From NCBI GenBank assembly GCA_023415575.1, contig JAEZKF010000054.1:1-19859 (forward strand): 19,859 nucleotides of DNA, given 5' to 3'. This document shows, piece after piece, positions 1 through 7,008 of the stretch (within the stretch, counting starts at the first letter, position 1; every line of letters starts with the position of its first letter). The stretch comes from Bacillota bacterium (GTDB taxonomy: Bacteria; Bacillota; Clostridia; Oscillospirales; Ruminococcaceae). Below the pieces are notes generated by a model. It was not told where the DNA came from, searched no databases, and was given only the letters and a program-made list of their open reading frames with translations. Made by a program: the position numbers and the translations under genes.

Positions 1-345
1 CGCTTATCTCCCGGAGCCAAAGGGGGAAGAACTGCTCCGGTCGGCGCGTCGTGCGCAGAACGCGGGCGTTCTGTTCCCTCGGCTGCTCTATTATCACTGT
101 GCGGTTAAGTCGCCTGATCTCCGCGCCCCGAGCACCGAAGTCTGGCGTATTATACTACGGCTGGGAGAGACATTTAGATAAAGACGGTTTCGTCCTGTCG
201 GACGACTTCCTTTTGTTGTTCGACAAAAGGAAGCAAAAGCGAAATCAGGGGTTTACCCCTGAACCCCGCGCTTCAATCAGGCGACGGGTTGTGCGGGAGT
301 CGCCTGATTGCCGCGCCCCGTACAATAGAGCCTTCTCGTTTAATC
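1..345. repeat. Gene-free block of hairpins and a direct repeat
   Basis: No convincing coding frame is seen here. A stretch of about 23 bases beginning AGTCGCCTGAT and ending CCGCGCCCCG occurs at 108-130 and again at 298-320 with two differences. Between the copies lie three hairpins: 206-216 with 223-233 (11 bp), 245-251 with 256-262 (7 bp), and 274-285 with 299-310 (12 bp, perfect). The last overlaps the second repeat copy. Read on the minus strand, the 245-262 hairpin is followed by a T-rich stretch and could terminate trpE. The arrangement resembles the multi-hairpin intergenic repeats common in gut Clostridia; that family assignment is from memory and uncertain. Confidence 0.45.
232..262 (-). 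terminator. Possible terminator downstream of trpE
   Basis: On the minus strand a 7-bp stem (TCAGGGG / CCCCTGA, loop TAAA) is followed by TTTCGCTTTTG. It lies about 125 bases past the trpE stop and is the best terminator-like element there. The U tract is interrupted, so it may be only part of the surrounding hairpin repeat. Confidence 0.35.
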
Positions 346-386
346 AGCCTTTCTAAACAACGATGTTATGTACTCTATGCCTTTCG

Positions 387-1850
387 TCAAAACCCGTCCT
401 CCACCTCAGCCGCGCTGAGAATAGCGTTGATGACAGCCCTTGCCTTGTTTCCCGATTCCTCATACTCAAGGTCGGGGATGCTGTCGGCGACAATGCCAGC
501 GCCCGCCTGTACGGTGACGGTATCCCCCTTGCGGACTGCCATGCGGATGGCAATACAGGTATCCATGTTGCCGGTAAAATCAAGGTAGCCGAGTGCGCCG
601 CCGTAGATGCCGCGCGCATCACGCTCAAGCTCCTCGATAATCTCACACGCCCGAATCTTCGGTGCGCCTGACAGGGTTCCGGCGGGCAGGATGGCCTCTA
701 TTGCATCGCAGGCGTCGCAGTCGGGACGGATGTCGCCTTCCACGCAGGAGGTGATGTGCATAATCTTTGAGTACCGGTGAATCTTCTGGTACTCCACCAC
801 CGAGACCGAGGAAAAGGTTGAAATCTTGCCTAAATCGTTGCGGGCAAGGTCTACGAGCATGTTGTGCTCGGCGAGCTCCTTTTCGTCTACGAGCAAATCG
901 CGCTCAAACTGCAAATCCTTCTCTACGGTTGCGCCACGCGGGCGGGAACCGGCCACCGGAAAGGTGGTGAGCCTGCCGTTTTGCAGCCGGATGAGGGTTT
1001 CGGGCGAGGAGCACATAACCTCCAAATCATCGATGCACAGGTAAACCATGTAGGGCGAGGGGTTGGTGGTGCGCAGCACGCGGTAGGCGGCAAGCAGACT
1101 TTCGCGGTAGGTGCTTGTAAACCGCCGCGACAAAACAGCCTGAAAGATATCCCCGTCGCGTATGTAATCCTTTGCCTTGTTTACCATGTCGCAAAACTCC
1201 ATGCGGGTGACGTTGCAGGAGAAGACAGCATTCGTATCCGCCCGGGTAGGGGGCAGGGGGGCGTTATTGAGGATGGTGCGGATGATGCCCTCAATATCGC
1301 TGACTGCCTTTGCATACCCCTCCATGACGTTTTTGGTCTGCATGTTGACCACGATGCACAGCTTTTGCCTTAGGTGGTCATAGGCGATTACCTTGTCAAA
1401 CAGCAAAAGGTCGCAGTCGGGTAGTTCGCCTGTGGAAAGGTGAAGCGTTGCCTCGGCATAGCCCATCATCGCATAGCCGAAATACCCGATAAACCCGCCG
1501 GTAAAGGGTGGCAGACCCTCGATGCGTGGGGCCTTGTAGCGGGCAAGGATGCTGCGAACCACCTCAAGCGGCTTTTTGGTGACAATCTCTTTCGGCTCAT
1601 CGCCCTCCACCGTCACCACGCCGTTTTTGCAGGTGACACGCATGACGGGGTCAAAGCCCAAAAAGGAGTACCGGCTCCATCGCTCACCGCCCTCCACACT
1701 TTCCAGCAGAAAGTAGCGCTTGCTCTTTTGCGCAATGCGGCGCAAGAGGTTAATTGGGGTTGTGATGTCCGAGTAGATCTCCTTGCACACGGGGATGGTG
1801 TTATACTCCTGTGCAAGCTTCTCAATTGTGGCTGCGTCGGGTTTAATCAT
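387..1850 (-). CDS. trpE: Anthranilate synthase component I
   Basis: This 487-residue cytosolic enzyme makes anthranilate from chorismate with ammonia supplied by the TrpG amidotransferase, the first committed step of tryptophan synthesis. The tryptophan feedback motif LLES-x10-S is intact at residues 48-62, and the chorismate-binding core includes LPAGTLSGAPK at 388-398. The N-terminal pattern (TPINLLRRIA then FLLES) and full length favour TrpE over PabB or MenF. The ATG follows AGGTGA by about eight bases. No trpG, trpD or other trp gene is adjacent: it is transcribed alone from the T-box promoter, so its amidotransferase partner must be encoded elsewhere. Downstream is only the hairpin block. 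Expression should rise when uncharged tRNA-Trp accumulates, while the protein is inhibited by tryptophan. Confidence 0.95.
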   Translation of the reverse strand: MIKPDAATIEKLAQEYNTIPVCKEIYSDITTPINLLRRIAQKSKRYFLLESVEGGERWSRYSFLGFDPVMRVTCKNGVVTVEGDEPKEIVTKKPLEVVRSILARYKAPRIEGLPPFTGGFIGYFGYAMMGYAEATLHLSTGELPDCDLLLFDKVIAYDHLRQKLCIVVNMQTKNVMEGYAKAVSDIEGIIRTILNNAPLPPTRADTNAVFSCNVTRMEFCDMVNKAKDYIRDGDIFQAVLSRRFTSTYRESLLAAYRVLRTTNPSPYMVYLCIDDLEVMCSSPETLIRLQNGRLTTFPVAGSRPRGATVEKDLQFERDLLVDEKELAEHNMLVDLARNDLGKISTFSSVSVVEYQKIHRYSKIMHITSCVEGDIRPDCDACDAIEAILPAGTLSGAPKIRACEIIEELERDARGIYGGALGYLDFTGNMDTCIAIRMAVRKGDTVTVQAGAGIVADSIPDLEYEESGNKARAVINAILSAAEVEDGF

Positions 1851-2043
1851 GTGTGTTCACCTGCCTATGTATTTAATTAAAAAGTGCATCATAGCACTCA
1901 AGCAACTCTATTTCATCCACAAGGGCAAGTTCCTTTGCCTCTTGTGTAAAGGTCGCATTTGTTATGATTGATGCCTTGGAACAGCCGTACTGTTTTCTTG
2001 CATGTCGTTTTATATAGCTGCAATCCCTTGCTTAAAATAGCAA

Positions 2044-2327
2044 TAAAAAAAGCCTTTGTCCCAAAGTTGGGACAAAAGCCATTGCTTCTGCGGTACCACC
2101 CAAATTGGTGAGAAAACTCACCCACTCGTTTCACATACTAACATATGTGCCCCTCTGATAACGGTCGGGGTTTCCCGTCGCCGCCTACTGCCCGCAACGG
2201 AGGTTCGGCGTCGCCCTCGCAAGTCCATTCAAAAACACCTGTGCTGCCGCATTTCCACCAGCTAGCGGCTCTCTGTGTACACCCGGATGGTTTTCTACTA
2301 CTCTTGCTCATCGGTTTTGCTTATTTT
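2044..2327 (-). promoter_or_regulatory. Tryptophan T-box riboswitch leader of trpE
   Basis: The minus strand carries the hallmark T-box sequence AATTTGGGTGGTACCGCAG at 2106-2088. It is followed by an intrinsic terminator at 2080-2044 (stem GTCCC/GGGAC extended by T/A pairs, then TTTTTTT). Upstream lie stem I elements: AGAGAG then GGTGGAAATGCGGC at about 2273-2245, the AG-bulge/distal-loop region. The candidate specifier is TGG at 2227-2225 in the context GAA-TGG-A, which reads as tryptophan and fits trpE. In this family uncharged tRNA pairs with the specifier and the T-box bulge, stabilising the antiterminator and letting transcription continue. The terminator ends about 195 bases before the trpE start, a rather long gap in which no gene is seen. 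Confidence 0.93.
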
Positions 2328-2333
2328 TAGGAT

Positions 2334-2362
2334 ATTATATGGTATTCAATTTGGCTTGTCAA
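2334..2362 (-). promoter_or_regulatory. Sigma-A promoter of the T-box/trpE transcript
   Basis: TTGACA (2362-2357), a 17-base spacer and TATAAT (2339-2334) form a perfect consensus promoter. The predicted transcript starts near 2327, just before stem I of the T-box. Confidence 0.9.
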
Positions 2363-2650
2363 GTATACCCAAAGAAAATTTTTGGTTTATATGGGATATT
2401 TCTTACATCATCCCTGCACTCTCGCTTTTTGGAAATGCTGTAATAACACATATTATGCTGATATTCTAAGCAAGATAACAGATGAGGCATATTATGTTTG
2501 CGGGTCTTTTACGGGGAGTCCTTAGTTATTTTTGCTTTTGCGGGGATGACTTTCCTGTTTAATGGTGGTAAAATAGTCTTTACAATTTTGGCATTTTGTA
2601 TATGCCTTTTAAAATCAGCCGGTCTTTAGGCAGAAACGGATTGTAAACGC
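2363..2650. other. Intergenic region upstream of the Nudix gene
   Basis: This 288-base AT-rich gap separates the divergent trpE leader and Nudix gene. It contains no RNA gene or clear promoter. A frame at 2498-2629 (TTG start, 43 residues) encodes a hydrophobic peptide with a membrane-segment-like middle (residues around LVIFAFAGMTFLF and FTILAFCICLL). Its only upstream ribosome-site candidate is a weak GAGG. It could be a small membrane protein, a remnant, or chance in AT-rich DNA. Confidence 0.3.
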
Positions 2651-3064
2651 ATGAGGCATGAAAAATCCTGCGGTGCACTGGTGTACCGCTTTATAAACAA
2701 TACGCCCGAGCTTCTGTTGGTCCGCCACAAGGCGGGTGGACATTGGTCTTTTCCAAAGGGGCATGTAGAGGCAGGGGAAACCGAGCAGGAAACCGCCCTG
2801 CGTGAGGTGCGGGAGGAAACCGGACTTGTCATCGCCCTGGAGGAAGGCTTTCGCCACAAGGTATGCTATCATCCGCGGCCCGATGTGCACAAAACCGTGG
2901 TGTACTTTGTGGGCACACCCGTTTCGGGTGAGCTGCATGCACAGGAAGCGGAGATAGCCGAGATTATGTGGATGCCCTTTTCTGAGGCTTACGGCATACT
3001 AACCTTCCAAAACGACCGCAGGCTGCTGATGCACGCAAAAAAGCACTTAAAGATTCAGCTGTAG
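2651..3064 (+). CDS. Nudix hydrolase, MutT/Ap4A-hydrolase type
   Basis: A 137-residue protein with a complete Nudix box at residues 37-59: G37, E43, and REVREETG at 51-58, matching Gx5Ex7REUxEExGU. These glutamates bind the metal that drives hydrolysis of a nucleoside diphosphate linked to another group. The overall form (short, ending shortly after the box and a WMPF segment) resembles bis(5'-nucleosyl)-tetraphosphatases, but substrate cannot be read from the sequence. It stands alone: trpE is divergent upstream, and ktrB downstream has its own promoter. No strong ribosome site precedes the ATG; a second ATG at 2659 is out of frame. The start is therefore less certain than the function. Confidence 0.9.
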   Translation: MRHEKSCGALVYRFINNTPELLLVRHKAGGHWSFPKGHVEAGETEQETALREVREETGLVIALEEGFRHKVCYHPRPDVHKTVVYFVGTPVSGELHAQEAEIAEIMWMPFSEAYGILTFQNDRRLLMHAKKHLKIQL

Positions 3065-3071
3065 CCGTCGA

Positions 3072-3100
3072 TTGCTTTTTAAGTAGCCCTTTGCTATAAT
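3072..3100 (+). promoter_or_regulatory. Promoter of ktrB
   Basis: TTGCTT (3072-3077), 17-base spacer, TATAAT (3095-3100). The predicted start of transcription is near 3107, downstream of the ATG at 3103. This argues that the first ATG of the open frame is not the real start of ktrB. Confidence 0.7.
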
Positions 3101-3150
3101 CTATGCATTATAACGAGCCTACAAAATGTTCGGATAAAGGAAGCGATCTT

Positions 3151-4515
3151 GTGCTCAACGCAGGTTCTGAGAAGAAACACCCTGCTGTGCATCAACCGGT
3201 ACAGACCATCACGCTGAGCTTTGCTGTCGTGATTTTAGTCGGTGCCGTTTTACTTACCATGCCCTTTTGCTCGCGCGACGGTGAGTTTACATCGTTTATC
3301 GATGCGCTGTTTACCGCCACCACCGCTACCTGTGTGACGGGCCTTGTTGTATACGACACCTATCAAAAATGGTCCACCATCGGACACGTTATTATTCTGC
3401 TGCTCATTCAGATCGGCGGGCTTGGACTTTTAACCTTTGTTACGTTTTTCAACATCGCCCTCGGCCGCAAGCTCGGCCTGCGCGGCGTGCATATGGCAAG
3501 CGAAACCACGAACGCCTTAAACGTTGTGGATGCGCCAAAGCTTGTAAAAACCATTGTGCTTGTGTCCTTTGGCTGCGAGGCGGTGGGTGCCCTTCTTTTG
3601 ATGGCGCAGTTTATCCCCCGGTACGGCAGGGAAGGCATCTTTCTTTCCATCTTCCTTGCGGTATCTGCCTTCTGCAACGCGGGCATCGATTTGCTGGGCC
3701 GCGAGGGGGCTTACAGCAGCCTTATCCATTACAACGATAACCCTTATGTGCTGTTTGTTATTGGCGCGCTCATTATATTGGGCGGCTTGGGTTTTGTGGT
3801 ATGGCAGGATTTGTTCCATTACCGCAAAACCAAAAAACTCCTGCTGCACACCCGCATTGTGCTTGTTGTAACCGCTATATTGATTGCAGCAGGCTCGCTT
3901 TTGTTCTTAATCTTTGAATGGGATAACCCCAAAACCCTCGGCTCTCTGCCAGTCTGGCAGAAGATGTGTGCGTCCATATTTCAATCAGTCAGCGCGCGCA
4001 CTGCGGGCTTTAATACGGTGGATATGGCCTCTATGAAGGGGCTTACCAAGATGATAATGATTATCCTCATGTTCATCGGCGCCTCTCCGGGCTCTACGGG
4101 CGGTGGAATTAAAACCACTACCTTTGCCGTGCTGATTATGACTGTAGTCAGTGTTATCCGTGGCCGGGACGAAACGGTGATTTTACACCGCAGGGTGGAT
4201 AAATCCATCGTCTACAAGGCACTTGCCATTGCCTTCTTCGGGCTTACCTTGGTGATTACCGCCACCTCAGTCATCTACTTTACGAGCGGGGAGACAATAG
4301 ACGGCATGAATGCCCTGTTTGAGTCCACCTCCGCCTTTGCTACCGTCGGTCTTTCCGCCGGAATTACCTCGATTGCAAACCTGCCGAGCAAGCTGGTATT
4401 GATTTTGACCATGTATTTCGGGAGGGTTGGCCCCGTATCCTTTGCTATTGCCCTGACCCTGCGCCAGGGAAAACGCCACGAGATTATCCCCGACGGAAAA
4501 ATCACCGTCGGCTAA
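3151..4515 (+). CDS. ktrB: KtrB/TrkH-family potassium uptake channel subunit
   Basis: A 454-residue integral membrane protein of the TrkH/KtrB superfamily, with four repeats that together form the potassium pore. The four selectivity-filter glycines are visible in TCVTG (G64), CNAG (G178), RTAG (G286) and ATVG (G400), counted from this start. The GASPGSTGGG segment after repeat three matches the intramembrane gate region. The frame extends back to an ATG at 3103. I chose GTG 3151 because GGAAG lies seven bases before it and the promoter at 3072-3100 would start transcription after 3103. The regulatory partner KtrA/TrkA (an RCK protein) is not in the window and must be elsewhere. An MscS channel gene follows after a terminator, suggesting an osmotic-adaptation neighbourhood. 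Confidence 0.92.
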   Translation: MLNAGSEKKHPAVHQPVQTITLSFAVVILVGAVLLTMPFCSRDGEFTSFIDALFTATTATCVTGLVVYDTYQKWSTIGHVIILLLIQIGGLGLLTFVTFFNIALGRKLGLRGVHMASETTNALNVVDAPKLVKTIVLVSFGCEAVGALLLMAQFIPRYGREGIFLSIFLAVSAFCNAGIDLLGREGAYSSLIHYNDNPYVLFVIGALIILGGLGFVVWQDLFHYRKTKKLLLHTRIVLVVTAILIAAGSLLFLIFEWDNPKTLGSLPVWQKMCASIFQSVSARTAGFNTVDMASMKGLTKMIMIILMFIGASPGSTGGGIKTTTFAVLIMTVVSVIRGRDETVILHRRVDKSIVYKALAIAFFGLTLVITATSVIYFTSGETIDGMNALFESTSAFATVGLSAGITSIANLPSKLVLILTMYFGRVGPVSFAIALTLRQGKRHEIIPDGKITVG

Positions 4516-4526
4516 CGAGTAACAAA

Positions 4527-4560
4527 GCCCCTGTCTTATCGTAAGGCAGGGGCGTTTATC
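4527..4560 (+). terminator. Terminator after ktrB
   Basis: A 12-bp stem (GCCCCTGTCTTA with TAAGGCAGGGGC, one G-T pair) closes a TCG loop at 4527-4553. The tail GTTTATC is only weakly T-rich, so some read-through into mscS is plausible. Confidence 0.7.
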
Positions 4561-4594
4561 CGCAATGTTGTATTACGCGAAAGGAGAATACCCG

Positions 4595-5671
4595 ATGCAG
4601 CAGATTAGGGGGTTTATTTCGACTATAATGGCAAGCTGGGTAGGGGAGTGGATTATCCCCATCGGTGTTGCCCTGCTGTTTTTTGTGCTTATCCGGCCTT
4701 TGCGCGCGCTGGTGTTTGCCATCATAAGGCGGCTTATGAAAAATAAGCAGGAGGAGTTTTTGCGCCTGCGCGATACCTTTATCCGACCCAGCACCCTGCT
4801 TGTGCTGTGCATCGGCATCTACCTTGCGCTCAGCCTTTTGCCCGCCGTTCGACAAAACCCCGAACTATGGCCGATGGTGATACGAATCTTCCGCAGCCTG
4901 TTAATCCTGTTTGCGGCATGGTTTTTGTGCATCCTCGAAGGGGCGGACGGCCCCTTTCTCGGGCCGATTTCCCGCAGGCTTGAGGTAGATAAGGTTCTTA
5001 TTCCCTTAGTCGAAAAGCTCCTGCGGTTTATCACCATCGCCATTGCGGTGCTCATTATCGTACAGGAATGGGGATACAGCATCAGCGGCCTGCTCACGGG
5101 TCTCGGTCTCGGCGGCCTTGCCGTTGCGCTTGCTGCGCAGGATATGCTGTCTAACCTGTTTGCCGGCGCTGTTATTTTGCTTGATAAGCCCTTTGGCATC
5201 GGCGACTGGATTCAGTGCGATTCGCTCGAGGGCACGGTAGAGGACATCAACTTTCGCAGTGTGAAAATCCGCACCTTTACGCAGGCGGTGGTCACGGTAC
5301 CCAACTCCACGCTGGCAAACTCCCCCGTAACAAACTTCAGCCGCATGGGCAAACGCCGCGTGATGTTTAATCTAACCCTTGCCTTTGACACCGAGCCCGA
5401 CCGGATGAAGCGGTGCAGCGAACGGATTGTAGCACTTCTCAGGCGGCAGGAGGACATCGACCAGGGAACCATCACCGCCGTGTTCGACAGCATCGGCGAC
5501 AGCCGCCTCAACCTCATGGTGGTATACTACACCAAGGCGACGGCTGCGGCGGAGTATATGGATGTCCGCGGCCGGATGTACTATGCGATTCTTGACATCC
5601 TCAAGGAGGAGGGCATCCGCCTCGCCCCACCCACCCAGACGGTTTACGTCAAGGAGGAGCAGGAGCAGTAA
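4595..5671 (+). CDS. mscS: MscS-family small-conductance mechanosensitive channel
   Basis: A 358-residue inner-membrane protein expected to open under membrane tension and release solutes during hypo-osmotic shock. About five hydrophobic segments precede the pore: near residues 20-33, 68-82, 94-113, 145-159, then the Gly/Ala-rich pore helix at about 163-190 (GLGLGGLAVALAAQDMLSNL). The family's beta domain follows, with GTVEDINFRSVKIRTF at about 213-228 and VPNSTLANSPVTNFSR after it. The ATG at 4595 was preferred over 4565 because AAGGAG stands eight bases upstream. With extra N-terminal helices it is longer than E. coli MscS (286 residues) and nearer the YbdG/YnaI-like members. No separate promoter was found between the ktrB terminator and the start. 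Confidence 0.92.
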   Translation: MQQIRGFISTIMASWVGEWIIPIGVALLFFVLIRPLRALVFAIIRRLMKNKQEEFLRLRDTFIRPSTLLVLCIGIYLALSLLPAVRQNPELWPMVIRIFRSLLILFAAWFLCILEGADGPFLGPISRRLEVDKVLIPLVEKLLRFITIAIAVLIIVQEWGYSISGLLTGLGLGGLAVALAAQDMLSNLFAGAVILLDKPFGIGDWIQCDSLEGTVEDINFRSVKIRTFTQAVVTVPNSTLANSPVTNFSRMGKRRVMFNLTLAFDTEPDRMKRCSERIVALLRRQEDIDQGTITAVFDSIGDSRLNLMVVYYTKATAAAEYMDVRGRMYYAILDILKEEGIRLAPPTQTVYVKEEQEQ

Positions 5672-5683
5672 GATAATGGATTG

Positions 5684-5718
5684 CGGTGCAGCCGGAAAGC
5701 TGCGCCGTTTTTCTTTTT
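5684..5718 (+). terminator. Terminator after mscS
   Basis: A 9-bp stem (CGGTGCAGC / GCTGCGCCG, loop CGGAAA) is followed directly by TTTTTCTTTTT, a classic intrinsic terminator, 12 bases past the mscS stop. Confidence 0.9.
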
Positions 5719-5732
5719 CAGACTCATTTCAT

Positions 5733-5765
5733 ACCGATTACCGGCGCAAAATAACCGAATACCCG
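5733..5765 (+). promoter_or_regulatory. 21-bp-phased direct repeat, likely LytTR operator
   Basis: ACCGATTACCGG (5733-5744) and ACCGAATACCCG (5754-5765) are direct repeats sharing 10 of 12 positions, with starts exactly 21 bp apart, or two helical turns. They end seven bases before the -35 box of the LytTR gene. LytTR regulators such as AgrA and ComE bind paired direct repeats of about 9 bp with this spacing, so autoregulation is inferred. Confidence 0.5.
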
Positions 5766-5771
5766 TTATTT

Positions 5772-5800
5772 ATGACAAACATGAAATAGATATGTATAAT
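5772..5800 (+). promoter_or_regulatory. Promoter of the LytTR gene
   Basis: ATGACA (5772-5777), 17-base spacer, TATAAT (5795-5800). The transcript would start near 5807, giving a very short leader that begins at or next to the ribosome site. Confidence 0.75.
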
Positions 5801-5822
5801 GTAAGCGTAGGAGGTGGCAAGG

Positions 5823-6164
5823 GTGAAATTCAAATCGGTTATTGACAAAACCTGCGAGGAAGAGATTAAAGTAACCGTTCACGAGCGCACTCCGCTTGTC
5901 GATGGGATAGAAAGGCTGGTTTTACAAGAGTCCATCGCGGATAAGATTGCCGGACATGATAATGATGCGATCGTAATGCTCGACTTGTGTGATATAGAGG
6001 TCTTTTATGTAGAGAATGATAAAACCTATGCCCACTGCAATGACAAGAAGAGGTATCTTATTAAGAAAAAACTGCATAAGCTCGGGGACATGGTTCCGGA
6101 GCAATTTGTAAGGATCAATAAATCAGCAATCGCAAATTCATATTCATTGCAGCGTTTGTGGTAA
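5823..6164 (+). pseudogene. Truncated LytTR-domain transcriptional regulator
   Basis: This encodes 113 residues resembling stand-alone LytTR regulators: a short N-terminal part, then a LytTR DNA-binding domain from about residue 50 (IEVFYVENDKTYAH, LKKLHKLG-like and FVRINKSAIAN elements). Normal relatives run about 30-40 residues longer, through the last strands of the domain. Here the frame stops right after NSYSLQRLW. Just past the stop, in another frame, lies what looks like the end of a DUF3021 membrane protein, the usual partner gene. A deletion fusing the two genes is the simplest reading. The GTG at 5823 was chosen because AGGAGG is eight bases upstream; the GTG at 5814 overlaps that site. 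The promoter still looks intact, so a shortened protein may be made, but DNA binding is doubtful. Confidence 0.7.
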
Positions 6165-6229
6165 TCTGGTTGAGTATCTTTATCCCGATTCGAATCAAGA
6201 TAAGTAAAATGAATGCAATGCTGAAATAA
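6137..6229 (+). pseudogene. C-terminal remnant of a DUF3021-type membrane protein
   Basis: In the frame starting at 6137 the DNA encodes a hydrophobic segment (FVVIWLSIFIPI) followed by a basic tail (RIKISKMNAMLK) and a stop at 6227-6229. This fits the last membrane helix and tail of DUF3021 proteins, which are typically encoded just downstream of LytTR regulators. There is no start codon or ribosome site and it overlaps the end of the LytTR frame, so it is read as a remnant. The family call rests on pattern and context only. Confidence 0.45.
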
Positions 6230-6276
6230 ATAGAAAACGCAGTATGCTTGCTCAAGCGAATCAAATAATCTATGAC

Positions 6277-6304
6277 AAAAGAGAGGTCAAATGACCTCTC
6301 TTTT
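6277..6304. terminator. Bidirectional terminator
   Basis: A perfect 13-bp inverted repeat (AAAAGAGAGGTCA / TGACCTCTCTTTT, loop AA) ends the LytTR/DUF3021 remnant on the plus strand. It can also act on the minus strand for the convergent membrane protein gene. Confidence 0.8.
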
Positions 6305-6435
6305 CAGATTGAAACCTTCGTTACGGGCACTTGCCTAAAAGGCTTGCCCTCCTTTTTTAGATACGTCGGGCTGCATAGGTGCAACCACAGCCGCCCTAGA
6401 TAGGCAATCCCTCAGGCTACCCATCGGCTATGTAT
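6305..6435. other. Non-coding gap between convergent genes
   Basis: No gene is seen. On the plus strand GGGCA-CTT-GCC with GGC-T-TGCCC (6325-6349) followed by TCCTTTTTTAG forms a second terminator-like hairpin. Further right, GGCTG/CAGCC brackets a 14-base loop at about 6369-6392. The 6360-6430 part looks structured but matches no riboswitch class I recognise. Confidence 0.4.
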
Positions 6436-6936
6436 TTACATCAAAAGCCCGACCAGCTCAACCAGCCCGCCGACAACGAGGCCCGCCCCGACCGCAATGG
6501 CGGTGCCGAGGGCAAAGCCGTAAAAATGCCTGCCGACGCTGCGGTATTCCTTGTCCATATCCTCGGTGCCGGGCACGCGGACGCGCTTGGAATGACAAAA
6601 CCACAAAAGGTCCATTGCAATCAAGTCCCACAGGTTGATGCTCATCGCCACCGCAAACATGTTTAGAAAAGCAGCAGGAAAGGTGGTTTTTCCGGTCAGC
6701 AGGCAGACTGCCGTCAGCACAAGGCACACGATGATAAGAGAGATTATCTTCTTTTTTAGATTGCGCTTTTGGGTAGGAATCTTTCCTTCATACTGCGGCA
6801 GGGAGGCGATGCGCGCTTGTATCGCCTTCGGGTATCTGTGATACCACGCAAGCGGGTTCTTTACTACACTGGGTGCAACAAGCAAGGTAAACAACACACA
6901 GGCAACAATACACTCAATAAAGACAACCATCAACAT
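6436..6936 (-). CDS. Conserved-looking small membrane protein, function unknown
   Basis: I do not recognise a named family. The 166-residue product has four hydrophobic segments: about residues 3-22, 64-80 (IISLIIVCLVLTAVCLL), 88-112 (AAFLNMFAVAMSINLWDLIAMDLLWF) and 140-165 (FALGTAIAVGAGLVVGGLVELVGLL). Between the first two is a loop containing NPLAWYHRYP, and a polar loop precedes the last. It is alone on the minus strand with its own promoter. AGGAG lies only four bases before the ATG at 6936; the in-frame ATG at 6930 (spacing ten) or TTG at 6933 (spacing seven) may be the actual start. The composition looks genuinely coding and membrane-embedded; no role can be inferred. Confidence 0.8.
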   Translation of the reverse strand: MLMVVFIECIVACVLFTLLVAPSVVKNPLAWYHRYPKAIQARIASLPQYEGKIPTQKRNLKKKIISLIIVCLVLTAVCLLTGKTTFPAAFLNMFAVAMSINLWDLIAMDLLWFCHSKRVRVPGTEDMDKEYRSVGRHFYGFALGTAIAVGAGLVVGGLVELVGLLM

Positions 6937-6979
6937 TCCACTCCTATTCCTATGCGGTTAGCTTATGCTAACTAATCTT

Positions 6980-7008
6980 ATTATACCTGTATACATCTAC
7001 ATCTGCAA
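6980..7008 (-). promoter_or_regulatory. Promoter of the membrane protein gene
   Basis: On the minus strand TTGCAG (7008-7003), 17-base spacer and TATAAT (6985-6980), about 45 bases upstream of the start codon. Confidence 0.75.

Noticed and set aside
51..356. 101-codon plus-strand frame at the left edge
   Set aside because: It runs through three hairpins and both copies of the direct repeat, with an arginine- and proline-rich composition typical of non-coding GC-rich DNA.
1913..2134. 73-codon minus-strand frame between the T-box and trpE
   Set aside because: It starts inside the T-box antiterminator and reads through the terminator hairpin, so it is leader RNA rather than a gene.
6360..6430. 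Possible riboswitch downstream of the membrane protein gene
   Set aside because: Some pairing is visible but no known conserved core could be matched, and it lies at the 3' side of the gene rather than in a leader.
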